This document shows, in pieces, positions 1-5,218 of a stretch of 6,099 nt of DNA. This DNA is from CAZJJK01 sp964546285. Lineage in GTDB: Bacteria; Spirochaetota; Spirochaetia; Treponematales; Breznakiellaceae. Position 1 is the stretch's first letter. Each line of letters starts with the position of its first letter. The stretch lies in the NCBI GenBank assembly GCA_964546285.1, contig CAZJJK010000140.1, positions 1-6,099 on the forward strand, in the 5' to 3' direction. A program made the position numbers and the translations under genes. Below the pieces are notes generated by a model that was not told where the DNA came from, made no database searches, and saw nothing but the letters and a program-made list of their open reading frames with translations.

Positions 1-35
1 TAGGAAAGCTGTCTCAATTCGCTGTTCTATCACCC

Positions 36-64
36 TTGGTTGTGGTGTACTAGCTTGCTATAAC
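36..64 (+). promoter_or_regulatory. Possible extended -10 promoter upstream of the GH5 gene
   Basis: A TATAAC hexamer (59-64, five of six consensus bases) is preceded by TGC, giving an extended -10. TTGGTT lies 17 bases upstream (36-41) and matches only the first three bases of the -35 consensus. Transcription would start near 71, leaving a leader of about 175 bases before the GH5 start codon. A second -10-like TATACA at 177-182 has no convincing -35. Both are weak predictions, and which one drives the cellulase cannot be decided by eye. Confidence 0.3.
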
Positions 65-190
65 AAAAACATGCGGGTTTAGGTTCAAACAACCTGGACC
101 TTACGCTACCTCCCTGTCCGCCTTGGCCGCTCGCGGAGACGGAGCTTCGCCCAGACTCTTTACGATTAACGCTTTCTATACAGCGAAGCC

Positions 191-229
191 GCTATCTGAT
201 AGCTTAATCTCGAGGATCGATCGGCTATC
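191..229 (+). repeat. Small inverted repeats in the GH5 leader
   Basis: GCTATC (191-196) and GATAGC (198-203) form a dyad around one central T. A second GCTATC (224-229) can pair with 198-203 instead, giving two mutually exclusive 6-bp stems. The second stem ends seven bases before the GGGAGGAG ribosome binding site at 236-243. This could be an operator or a leader stem-loop, but the arms are short and chance is a real alternative. The rest of 1-245 shows no convincing gene. Confidence 0.3.
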
Positions 230-245
230 GCCCTTGGGAGGAGCC

Positions 246-1355
246 ATGAGAAGAAGAAATACGGAACGGGCGCGAAGTATAGTCGTCGCGCTGTGCCTCC
301 TTGGTCTAAACACCGGGCTAGCCGTAGCCGAGCTCGATACCGCGGCCGCGCCGGCGCCGCCGGCTTTGTCTCCGGTCGCCCGCCATGGCCAGCTCAGCGT
401 CAAGGAAGGTAGGCTCACGAACGCGACCGGCGAGCCTGTCGTTCTCCGAGGCGTCAGTACGGCCGGCCTGCACTGGTTCCCCGATATCGTCAACCGCGAC
501 GCCTTCGCCGCCTTTGCCCAAGACTGGGCCTGCGACCTAATCCGTCTAGCCCTTTATGTCGGCGAAGGCGGCTACGCCATTAAACCCTCGCTCAAACGGC
601 TTGTTGAAACGGGCATCGAACTAGCCGTGGAACAAGGGCTCTATGTCATCGTGGACTGGCATGTGCTTACGCCCGGCGACCCCAATGACCCCATCTATGC
701 CGGGGCGGACGCTTTTTTCCGCGATATCGCCAGGCGTTATGGCCGGCTGCCGAACGTGATCTATGAACTCATGAACGAGCCCAATGGCGCTTTGTCCTGG
801 GAAAACGATCTCAAGCCCTATGCCGAACGTTTAGTCGGCGTTATACGAGAAGAGGATCCGGATAACATCATCCTTATCGGGTCGGGCCGCTGGAGCCAGG
901 AAATCGATGTAGCCTCAGCCTCCCCGCTATCCGGAGAGAACCTGGCCTACACAGTCCATTTTTACGCTGGCACACATGGACAGGAATTAAGGAACAGAAT
1001 CGATCTAGCCCTAAGCCAAGGCACCGCCGTGTTCTGTAGCGAATGGGGTACGAGCGACGCCTCTGGCGATAAGGGGCCTTTTTTGGACAAGGCCGACGCT
1101 TGGCTGGATTTCTTGGAAGCGCGCGGCATCGGCTGGGTAAATTGGTCCATGAGCAATAAAAACGAAAGCTCGGCCGCGTTCAAGGCCCAAACCCGTTGGC
1201 GCGATCCAGTGAGCAGCCTGGTCCAAGCCCAAAAAGGGACGTCACTGACGCCGGCCAAATTTCGCTTTGACGGGTTGAAATATTGGACGGAAGAACAATT
1301 AAGCCAGTCCGGCGCCTATATCCGTTCCCGCTTAAGAGCGGCGGCGGGCTTCTGA
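246..1355 (+). CDS. Secreted glycoside hydrolase family 5 (cellulase / endo-beta-1,4-glucanase type)
   Basis: Predicted retaining endoglucanase that cuts internal beta-1,4 links in cellulose or related glucans outside the cytoplasm. The 369-residue product starts with an Arg-rich n-region, a hydrophobic core (about 12-27) and a likely signal peptidase I site after AVA28. A short Ala/Pro-rich stretch (about 31-45) leads into one catalytic domain (about 48-365). GH5 landmarks are LRGVS, the conserved DWH (H139), NEP with proton donor E178, the HFY segment (H238, Y240), SEWG with nucleophile E266, and WVNWS (W300). The NKNESSAAF stretch and the C-terminal SQSGAYIRSRL resemble the GH5_2 (Bacillus Cel5A-like) subfamily. 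No carbohydrate-binding module, dockerin or lipobox is visible. ATG 246 is chosen because GGGAGGAG (236-243) precedes it and the signal peptide begins there. The frame stays open to TTG 123, but that would bury the signal peptide. It is a single gene, convergent with the 1808-1386 membrane protein. Confidence 0.93.
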   Translation: MRRRNTERARSIVVALCLLGLNTGLAVAELDTAAAPAPPALSPVARHGQLSVKEGRLTNATGEPVVLRGVSTAGLHWFPDIVNRDAFAAFAQDWACDLIRLALYVGEGGYAIKPSLKRLVETGIELAVEQGLYVIVDWHVLTPGDPNDPIYAGADAFFRDIARRYGRLPNVIYELMNEPNGALSWENDLKPYAERLVGVIREEDPDNIILIGSGRWSQEIDVASASPLSGENLAYTVHFYAGTHGQELRNRIDLALSQGTAVFCSEWGTSDASGDKGPFLDKADAWLDFLEARGIGWVNWSMSNKNESSAAFKAQTRWRDPVSSLVQAQKGTSLTPAKFRFDGLKYWTEEQLSQSGAYIRSRLRAAAGF

Positions 1356-1385
1356 CGATAGGCGCTGGACTATGAAAGCCGGCCT

Positions 1386-1808
1386 TTAGCTCCGCAGCTC
1401 CGCCACTATCCTGCACATAGCGTAAATAACGCTTATCCCGATAAAACCAACAACGACCACCATGGAAAGGCGAACCGTGACAAGCGGCCAAGCCACCGGC
1501 AGCGCGACGGCCCCAACCATAGCGATAAGGCCGATGCTATAGAACGCGGCGGCGCCCGCCTTTATCGAAATCATACGATCCCGCTCATCCGGGGAGCGGC
1601 CGGGCCAGCGGCCTTTAATGAGACGAACCAGCCCAATTACAAGCAATATCGCGACTATGCCTCCGCTTAAGCCGTCCCGCAAGCCTCGCAAAAAATCAAT
1701 AGACGGGGTACCAGCTTCAAACGGAATAAACCAAAGTATGGTAGTGGGCAGGGCTAAGGCCCCTAATGATATGAGTACCGATTTTAATGAAGCGTTTCTT
1801 AGAAGCAT
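1386..1808 (-). CDS. Four-helix membrane protein paired with an XRE-type repressor (DUF2178-like)
   Basis: A 140-residue integral membrane protein with about four hydrophobic helices (roughly 8-28, 46-65, 86-107, 111-134). The loop between helices 2 and 3 is cytoplasm-like and charged, with a DERDRMISIKA segment. A DERxxxIxxKA pattern before a hydrophobic helix recalls the DUF2178 family, which is often encoded beside small HTH regulators. That assignment is from memory and tentative. Biochemical function is unknown. The start codon directly abuts the stop of the upstream HTH gene (TGA then ATG, no spacer), and an excellent AAGGAGGA site (1820-1813) lies inside the end of the HTH gene. The two are therefore co-transcribed and probably translationally coupled. 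Small HTH/membrane pairs of this shape sometimes sense or resist membrane-active compounds, but nothing here proves that. Confidence 0.8.
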   Translation of the reverse strand: MLLRNASLKSVLISLGALALPTTILWFIPFEAGTPSIDFLRGLRDGLSGGIVAILLVIGLVRLIKGRWPGRSPDERDRMISIKAGAAAFYSIGLIAMVGAVALPVAWPLVTVRLSMVVVVGFIGISVIYAMCRIVAELRS

Positions 1809-2006
1809 TCAATCCTCCTTGAAGATAAATAGATTTTCTATAGTCGTTTCAAAATGCCGCGCCAGGCGGCGCGCCAGACCGATAGAAGGATCGTAGCGTC
1901 CGCGTTCCAAGCTAATAATAGTCTGCCGCGAAACATTCACCTGAGCGCCAAGTTCCTCCTGACTCAAACCGAGCTTTTCGCGATACTCGCGTATTCGGTT
2001 TTCCAA
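1809..2006 (-). CDS. Small XRE/Cro-C1 family helix-turn-helix regulator
   Basis: A 65-residue protein that is almost entirely one HTH_3-type DNA-binding domain. The helix-turn-helix spans about residues 14-41, with LSQEELGAQ, the recognition segment VSRQTIISLERG and the following YDPS turn, then a short LARRLARHFETTIENLF tail typical of the family. It has no ligand-binding or dimerisation domain beyond this. The start is TTG: a full-strength AAGGAGGT (2018-2011) sits five bases (from GGAGG) upstream of TTG 2006, and no ATG fits. It is the first gene of a two-gene operon with the downstream membrane protein. Its own promoter is flanked by two near-identical 18-bp palindromes, so it is most likely an autorepressor. 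Confidence 0.9.
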   Translation of the reverse strand: MENRIREYREKLGLSQEELGAQVNVSRQTIISLERGRYDPSIGLARRLARHFETTIENLFIFKED

Positions 2007-2010
2007 ACGT

Positions 2011-2018
2011 ACCTCCTT
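2011..2018 (-). promoter_or_regulatory. Ribosome binding site that fixes a TTG start
   Basis: On the minus strand this reads AAGGAGGT, the full Shine-Dalgarno consensus, followed by ACGT and then the TTG codon of the HTH gene. It justifies the TTG start and suggests strong initiation despite the rare start codon. Confidence 0.8.
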
Positions 2019-2027
2019 CAGGTAGTG

Positions 2028-2045
2028 TGTAAAGCTAGCTTTACA
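2028..2045. promoter_or_regulatory. Perfect 18-bp palindrome, proximal operator of the HTH operon
   Basis: TGTAAAGCTAGCTTTACA is its own reverse complement. On the minus strand it starts three bases downstream of the -10 hexamer and covers the expected transcription start (about 2041). A dimeric repressor bound here would block initiation. The same sequence recurs at 2071-2088 with one change. Confidence 0.75.
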
Positions 2046-2047
2046 TT

Positions 2048-2076
2048 ACTATCACGAAAAATGAAAAACTTGTCAA
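2048..2076 (-). promoter_or_regulatory. Sigma-70-type promoter of the HTH/membrane-protein operon
   Basis: Reading the minus strand, a perfect -35 TTGACA (2076-2071) is separated by exactly 17 bases from a -10-like GATAGT (2053-2048, four of six matches). Predicted start is near 2041, giving a leader of about 35 bases that contains the Shine-Dalgarno site. The -35 lies inside one palindrome and the start site inside the other. Confidence 0.7.
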
Positions 2077-2088
2077 GCTAGCTTTACA
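2071..2088. promoter_or_regulatory. Second 18-bp palindrome (one mismatch), distal operator of the HTH operon
   Basis: This copy differs from 2028-2045 only at position 2074 (C in place of A). The change breaks perfect symmetry and, on the minus strand, makes TTTACA into the consensus -35 TTGACA. Centre-to-centre distance to the other copy is 43 bp, close to four helical turns, so bound dimers would face the same side of the DNA. It lies about 70-85 bp upstream of the predicted gltA start. Confidence 0.75.
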
Positions 2089-2144
2089 ATTTTTACCAAA
2101 TACGAAGCGCTGATATTATTTTTTTTAAACCGCATTGATTTTTT

Positions 2145-2150
2145 TATAAT
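2145..2150 (+). promoter_or_regulatory. Consensus -10 box of the gltA promoter
   Basis: A perfect TATAAT hexamer lies in an A/T-rich tract. The best-spaced -35 candidate (TTTTTA at 2122-2127, 17-base spacer) is poor. Transcription would start near 2157, leaving a leader of about 40 bases. It is divergent from the HTH operon promoter. Confidence 0.55.
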
Positions 2151-2195
2151 GAATATGCTTTCTTCAGGTAGAATACGCGATAGTCGGAGGCCATC

Positions 2196-3485
2196 ATGGG
2201 GAAAAGCGCTGAATTGAGACTGGAGAGCGGCAGTTATTCTCTGCCAATAATTGAAGGCAGTATGGGAGAAAGAGCGATCGATATATCCCAACTTCGCGCC
2301 GAGACGGGTTACATTACCTTGGATACCGGCTACCAAAATACGGGCAGCTGTCAGAGCGCGATTACCTTTATTGACGGCGAAAAAGGCATACTTAAATATA
2401 GGGGCATCGATATTGAGGAATTGGCCGAGAAAGCGCAATTCACGGAAACCGCTTACCTCCTGATCTATGGCAAATTGCCAAATGAGCGGGAAAAAACGCG
2501 CTTTTCAGCGTTGCTTACGGAAAACTCCATGCTCCATGAGGACATGATCCATTATTTCGATCCCATTCCATCCTATGCCCACCCCATGGCCATACTCAGC
2601 ACCATGGTGAACGCTCTTGCCGTATTTTACCCAGAATATTTCGTCACTGAAAGAGATTTTGATGTCTTTGAAACCATGGCGGCTCGGCTTATTTCAAAAA
2701 TCAGGACTATCGCCGCGTTTTCCTATAAAAAATCGATAGGCGACCCCTTGGTCTATCCCCGCCATGATCTGCGTTACTGCGGTAACTTTCTCAATATGAT
2801 GTTCGATAGTCCGGTCAAACCGTATACCGTTGACGACGAAGCGGAACGTATCCTTAATATGCTCCTGGTGCTCCATGCCGATCATGAGCAAAACTGTAGT
2901 ACCTCCACCGTCCGCTTAGTTGGCAGTTCCAAAGTAAATCTCTATTCCTCCATTTGCGCGGGTGTCTGCGCGCTTTGGGGCCCGCTTCATGGCGGCGCCA
3001 ATCAGGAAGTGATTGAGATGCTGAGAAAAATACGCGACTCCAACCTTTCTATCGCTCAGGTAATCGCCAACGCCAAGAATAAAAAAGATCCCTTTCTCTT
3101 ATCGGGTTTTGGGCATCGGGTTTATAAGCATTACGACCCGAGAGCCCGTATCCTGAAAAAGGCGGCTAAAAATTTCCTTTCTAAGCGGCGGCTTGATGAT
3201 CCCCTTTTAAACATCGCGCTTGAACTAGAGGAAGCCGCGTTGAAAGACGACTATTTTATAGAGCGCAATCTCTATCCCAATGTCGATTTTTACAGCGGCA
3301 TACTCTACCGCGAGCTGGGCATTCCCACCAATATGTTTACGGTCCTCTTCGCTATTGGCCGAATGCCGGGCTGGATAGCCCAGTGGAAAGAGATGCACGA
3401 CACCAAGCCTTTCCGCATTGGCCGGCCGCGTCAGATCTATATAGGTGTTGTCAGCGACCACTACAAGCCTATAGCTGAACGCTGA
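2196..3485 (+). CDS. gltA: Citrate synthase, hexameric (type II) form
   Basis: Condenses oxaloacetate with acetyl-CoA to citrate, the entry step of the TCA cycle, in the cytoplasm. The 429-residue protein matches the length of E. coli-type GltA and aligns along its whole extent. It has an N-terminal beta-rich segment characteristic of the Gram-negative type (about 1-55), then SCQSAITFIDGEKGIL and YRGIDIEELA, HADHEQNCSTSTVR (about 229-242), GPLHGGAN with catalytic H265, GFGHRVYK with catalytic H307, and NVDFYSG with catalytic D364. These correspond to H264, H305 and D362 of the E. coli enzyme. The C-terminal GRPRQIYIG is also conserved. ATG 2196 follows GGAGG (2186-2190) by five bases. It is a single transcription unit with its own TATAAT-type promoter, divergent from the HTH operon and convergent with the 2H phosphoesterase gene. 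All key residues are present, so it should be active. Confidence 0.96.
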   Translation: MGKSAELRLESGSYSLPIIEGSMGERAIDISQLRAETGYITLDTGYQNTGSCQSAITFIDGEKGILKYRGIDIEELAEKAQFTETAYLLIYGKLPNEREKTRFSALLTENSMLHEDMIHYFDPIPSYAHPMAILSTMVNALAVFYPEYFVTERDFDVFETMAARLISKIRTIAAFSYKKSIGDPLVYPRHDLRYCGNFLNMMFDSPVKPYTVDDEAERILNMLLVLHADHEQNCSTSTVRLVGSSKVNLYSSICAGVCALWGPLHGGANQEVIEMLRKIRDSNLSIAQVIANAKNKKDPFLLSGFGHRVYKHYDPRARILKKAAKNFLSKRRLDDPLLNIALELEEAALKDDYFIERNLYPNVDFYSGILYRELGIPTNMFTVLFAIGRMPGWIAQWKEMHDTKPFRIGRPRQIYIGVVSDHYKPIAER

Positions 3486-3512
3486 AGCGCATAGAAGAAC
3501 GGTTTGGGAATG

Positions 3513-3533
3513 GCGGCGGATTGTTCGCGCCGC
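3513..3533. terminator. GC-rich hairpin between convergent genes, weak terminator candidate
   Basis: GCGGCG (3513-3518) pairs with CGCCGC (3528-3533) across a nine-base loop, in the 65-base gap between the ends of gltA and the convergent 2H gene. CTGAAGC (3482-3488) and GCTTCAG (3548-3554) can form a 7-bp outer stem around it. No T-tract follows on either strand, so intrinsic termination is doubtful. Confidence 0.3.
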
Positions 3534-3550
3534 TTGACGAAACGAAAGCT

Positions 3551-4132
3551 TCAGGCTGAAATACCCGCCAGCCGCCTTGTTCTATACACGTAAAACGTGC
3601 CAGCTCTTATTTCCTTCTCGTGAGAGCAAAATAAGGCGATTTTGCGTACGTCTGTCTTAAACGGTTGAAATAAGAATTTTTCGTTTTCAAATATAGCTCG
3701 ATACGTTTCAAATCTTTTTTTCCCATAAGCGATGGTTGAATGGAATTTAAAACCCGTCCCATCGATTCTGGAATTGTCAATGCCCAAAAGCATCGGCAAA
3801 TCATCATTCAATTGATTATGAAGCTTTCTCAATGGCTCATTCTCGGCGATAGTGTACCAAAGCAACGCGGAATTTACTCCATTTTCCTCTTGCGGTATCA
3901 ATTCGATAGTGTGAGCCTCTATGTCAATAGAATCACGCTCAATGGATAAAGTATCAAAATACTTTGTTAAAACATCGATTCTATCCGTCATAAATGTCGA
4001 CTTAAGCGAAACATGCTGCGGCAATAGCGACGCGTTTATACCTATGTCGTATTTTTCATTGAGGATTAACACCTTTTTCCTGATTTCGTTTTGAATAAGG
4101 TCATCCAATAACATGGCAACGCAAAAATACAT
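3551..4132 (-). CDS. 2H phosphoesterase superfamily protein (LigT / 2'-5' RNA ligase-like)
   Basis: The 193-residue product shows the two signature motifs of the 2H superfamily, HVS at H40-S42 and HST at H131-T133. They lie about 90 residues apart, each in a hydrophobic strand (QHVSLKSTF; FKFHSTIAYG). Family members open or hydrolyse 2',3'-cyclic phosphates or 2'-5' links in RNA and nucleotides. The actual substrate cannot be told from sequence. The protein is cytoplasmic, with no signal peptide. ATG 4132 is preferred because MYFCVAMLLDD is a typical family start, GGGAG (4147-4143) lies ten bases upstream, and length then matches the family. The frame continues to a TTG at 4210 without a ribosome site. 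A further ATG at 4114 is also possible. The gene is far richer in A/T than its neighbours (for example 3661-3720 has 16 G/C in 60), which may indicate separate acquisition. It has no operon partner. Confidence 0.82.
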   Translation of the reverse strand: MYFCVAMLLDDLIQNEIRKKVLILNEKYDIGINASLLPQHVSLKSTFMTDRIDVLTKYFDTLSIERDSIDIEAHTIELIPQEENGVNSALLWYTIAENEPLRKLHNQLNDDLPMLLGIDNSRIDGTGFKFHSTIAYGKKRFETYRAIFENEKFLFQPFKTDVRKIALFCSHEKEIRAGTFYVYRTRRLAGISA

Positions 4133-4393
4133 AAGCGCGATTCTCCCGAAAAATGAGCTCAGGCGATAAGCGTATATTAGAGAAGCTTTAATCACCCTAT
4201 TAGCTGACAAAAAAGAAATACTAGCCTACCAAAGCCTTAAAAAAAAGCCCTACCCATCAAATTTCTAATTACATCAGACTTTGCGCGATAACAGAATCCG
4301 GCCGCGTCATGAAGCTTGAAATACGTGTTAATGTCAAAAAGCGATCCTATATAAGTGGCGCTGTTGAAGCTCTTTGCTAGGCTGGGACTATTC
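4133..4393. other. Non-coding gap between divergent genes
   Basis: No credible gene is seen on either strand. The left part should hold the minus-strand promoter of the 2H gene. Weak -10-like hexamers occur (TAATAT on the minus strand around 4173-4178), but none has a well-spaced -35. An A-rich run (about 4239-4246) is present. The right end leads directly into the strong promoter at 4394. Confidence 0.5.
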
Positions 4394-4422
4394 TTGACAG
4401 AGGATCATTAGACTCCTATAAA
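4394..4422 (+). promoter_or_regulatory. Strong sigma-70-type promoter of the Cys-rich membrane protein/TetR operon
   Basis: A perfect -35 TTGACA (4394-4399), a 17-base spacer, and TATAAA (4417-4422, five of six consensus bases). Transcription should start near 4429, giving a leader of about 38 bases. The -10 lies within the left arm of the 48-bp palindrome, so a protein bound there would exclude RNA polymerase. With nearly ideal elements, the promoter would be highly active unless repressed. Confidence 0.82.
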
Positions 4423-4460
4423 CATGAATACGTTCATGAACGTATTCATGTTTATAGGAG
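4413..4460. promoter_or_regulatory. Perfect 48-bp palindrome, likely TetR-family operator
   Basis: Positions 4413-4436 are the exact reverse complement of 4437-4460, with no spacer and no mismatch. It runs from the spacer/-10 edge of the promoter through the start site to the GGAG ribosome site (4457-4460) of the next gene. It contains two overlapping sub-sites of the form ATGAA-N4-TTCAT (4424-4437 and 4436-4449), with centres 12 bp apart. That arrangement could hold two cooperating repressor dimers, as known for long TetR-family operators such as that of QacR. The best candidate protein is the TetR regulator encoded second in this operon, which is an inference from position. Confidence 0.85.
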
Positions 4461-4466
4461 CGATAT

Positions 4467-5159
4467 ATGACAAGCAATTTTACCTCATGCACCTGGAAGG
4501 AACCCGCTCTTTGCGCCGGCTGCGAGAATCTTGAGCACCTAAACTGCCGGTGGAAAGCATCTGATTTACTGCTGTTTCTATTGTCCGTCATGCCGATGAT
4601 GCTGGGCTGTTTAGCAGGCACCCTGCTTATATGGGTCGTCCAAGGGATATGGTGGCCTACGTTAGCTTATGTCCTTTTCTTTCCACTTGGGTTGGGAGTC
4701 GCCGAAACCCGTTTTCTTTGCAGTCATTGTCCGTTTTACGCTCAAGAGGGACGTATCTTGCATTGCCTTGCCAATCATGGACTTCCAAAGATATGGCGCT
4801 ATCGCCCGGAACCGATGAGCAGAATAGAAAAAAGCTTGATGGTCCTTACGGCTATAGTTTTTCTTGTCCTTATGTTTGCCGCCGTTTTCGGGTACAATGT
4901 ATGGTTCTTCGCTAAAAACATCGAACAATATGGTCAAGCGGCGCTTGTCGCCGTTATCGCGCTTGCCACGGTTACGGCAAGCGCGATAGCCGCCTTCGGT
5001 TTTATTATGGTGAATAATATCTGCTCGGCTTGTGTTAATTTTTCGTGTCCGTTTAATCGGGTGGACAAGAAACACCGTGACGCTTATCTTTTGAAAAACC
5101 CGATGATGAAAAAAGCCTGGGAGGAAAGCGGGTACCGTTTTGAAACAGAGCATATATAA
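4467..5159 (+). CDS. Cysteine-rich four-helix membrane protein of unknown function
   Basis: I do not recognise a named family. The 230-residue protein has four hydrophobic helices (about 34-58, 61-80, 123-148, 157-182). Ten of its eleven cysteines lie in three soluble segments: C8, C16, C19, C27 before helix 1; C85, C88, C100 between helices 2 and 3; and C186, C189, C194 after helix 4. Lys/Arg residues crowd these same segments (for example R96-K122 and R198-K216), so the positive-inside rule puts all three clusters in the cytoplasm. CxxC spacings (16/19, 85/88, 186/189) plus nearby H24, H87, H99 and H104 suggest a metal or iron-sulfur site, or a redox thiol centre, assembled at the membrane face. 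ATG 4467 follows GGAG (4457-4460) by six bases. It is the first gene of an operon with a TetR regulator, so it is probably what that regulator controls. It could be a transporter-like, sensor or metal-handling protein, but none of these is proven. Confidence 0.85.
   Translation: MTSNFTSCTWKEPALCAGCENLEHLNCRWKASDLLLFLLSVMPMMLGCLAGTLLIWVVQGIWWPTLAYVLFFPLGLGVAETRFLCSHCPFYAQEGRILHCLANHGLPKIWRYRPEPMSRIEKSLMVLTAIVFLVLMFAAVFGYNVWFFAKNIEQYGQAALVAVIALATVTASAIAAFGFIMVNNICSACVNFSCPFNRVDKKHRDAYLLKNPMMKKAWEESGYRFETEHI
4955..4988 (+). repeat. 13-bp perfect stem-loop inside the membrane protein gene
   Basis: TATCGCGCTTGCC (4955-4967) is the exact reverse complement of GGCAAGCGCGATA (4976-4988), around an eight-base loop. 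It lies within codons for transmembrane helix 4 (about residues 164-174). No T-tract follows, so it is not a standard terminator. In mRNA it would form a stable hairpin that might slow ribosomes or protect the message, or it may be a chance product of Ala-rich codons. Confidence 0.6.
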
Positions 5160-5218
5160 ATCATGTCTATGTAAGCTCAGACCAATCAGCGTTGATGGAA
5201 AGAGGCGGAGGCGTCGAT

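Noticed and set aside
123..245. In-frame 41-codon extension of the GH5 gene from TTG 123
   Set aside because: No ribosome site precedes it and it would place a polar segment ahead of an evident signal peptide. ATG 246 has GGGAGGAG directly upstream.
1356..1385. Possible terminator between the convergent GH5 and membrane protein genes
   Set aside because: Only a tiny imperfect dyad (AAAG/CTTT around CCGGC) is present, with no substantial stem.
1618..2081. Plus-strand open frames opposite the HTH and membrane protein genes (1618-1896, 1854-2081)
   Set aside because: They overlap two well-supported minus-strand genes and show no recognisable protein features.
4133..4210. Longer start of the 2H phosphoesterase at TTG 4210
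   Set aside because: No Shine-Dalgarno site is visible, and the extra 26 residues do not resemble the family N-terminus, whereas the segment from ATG 4132 does.
4413..4460. The 48-bp palindrome as an intrinsic terminator
   Set aside because: It is not followed by a T-tract, and it overlaps a strong promoter and the ribosome site of the next gene, so an operator role fits better.
5192..5218. Upstream TTG/ATG starts for the TetR gene
   Set aside because: GGAGG at 5207-5211 is well spaced only for ATG 5219, and the TetR domain begins normally from there.
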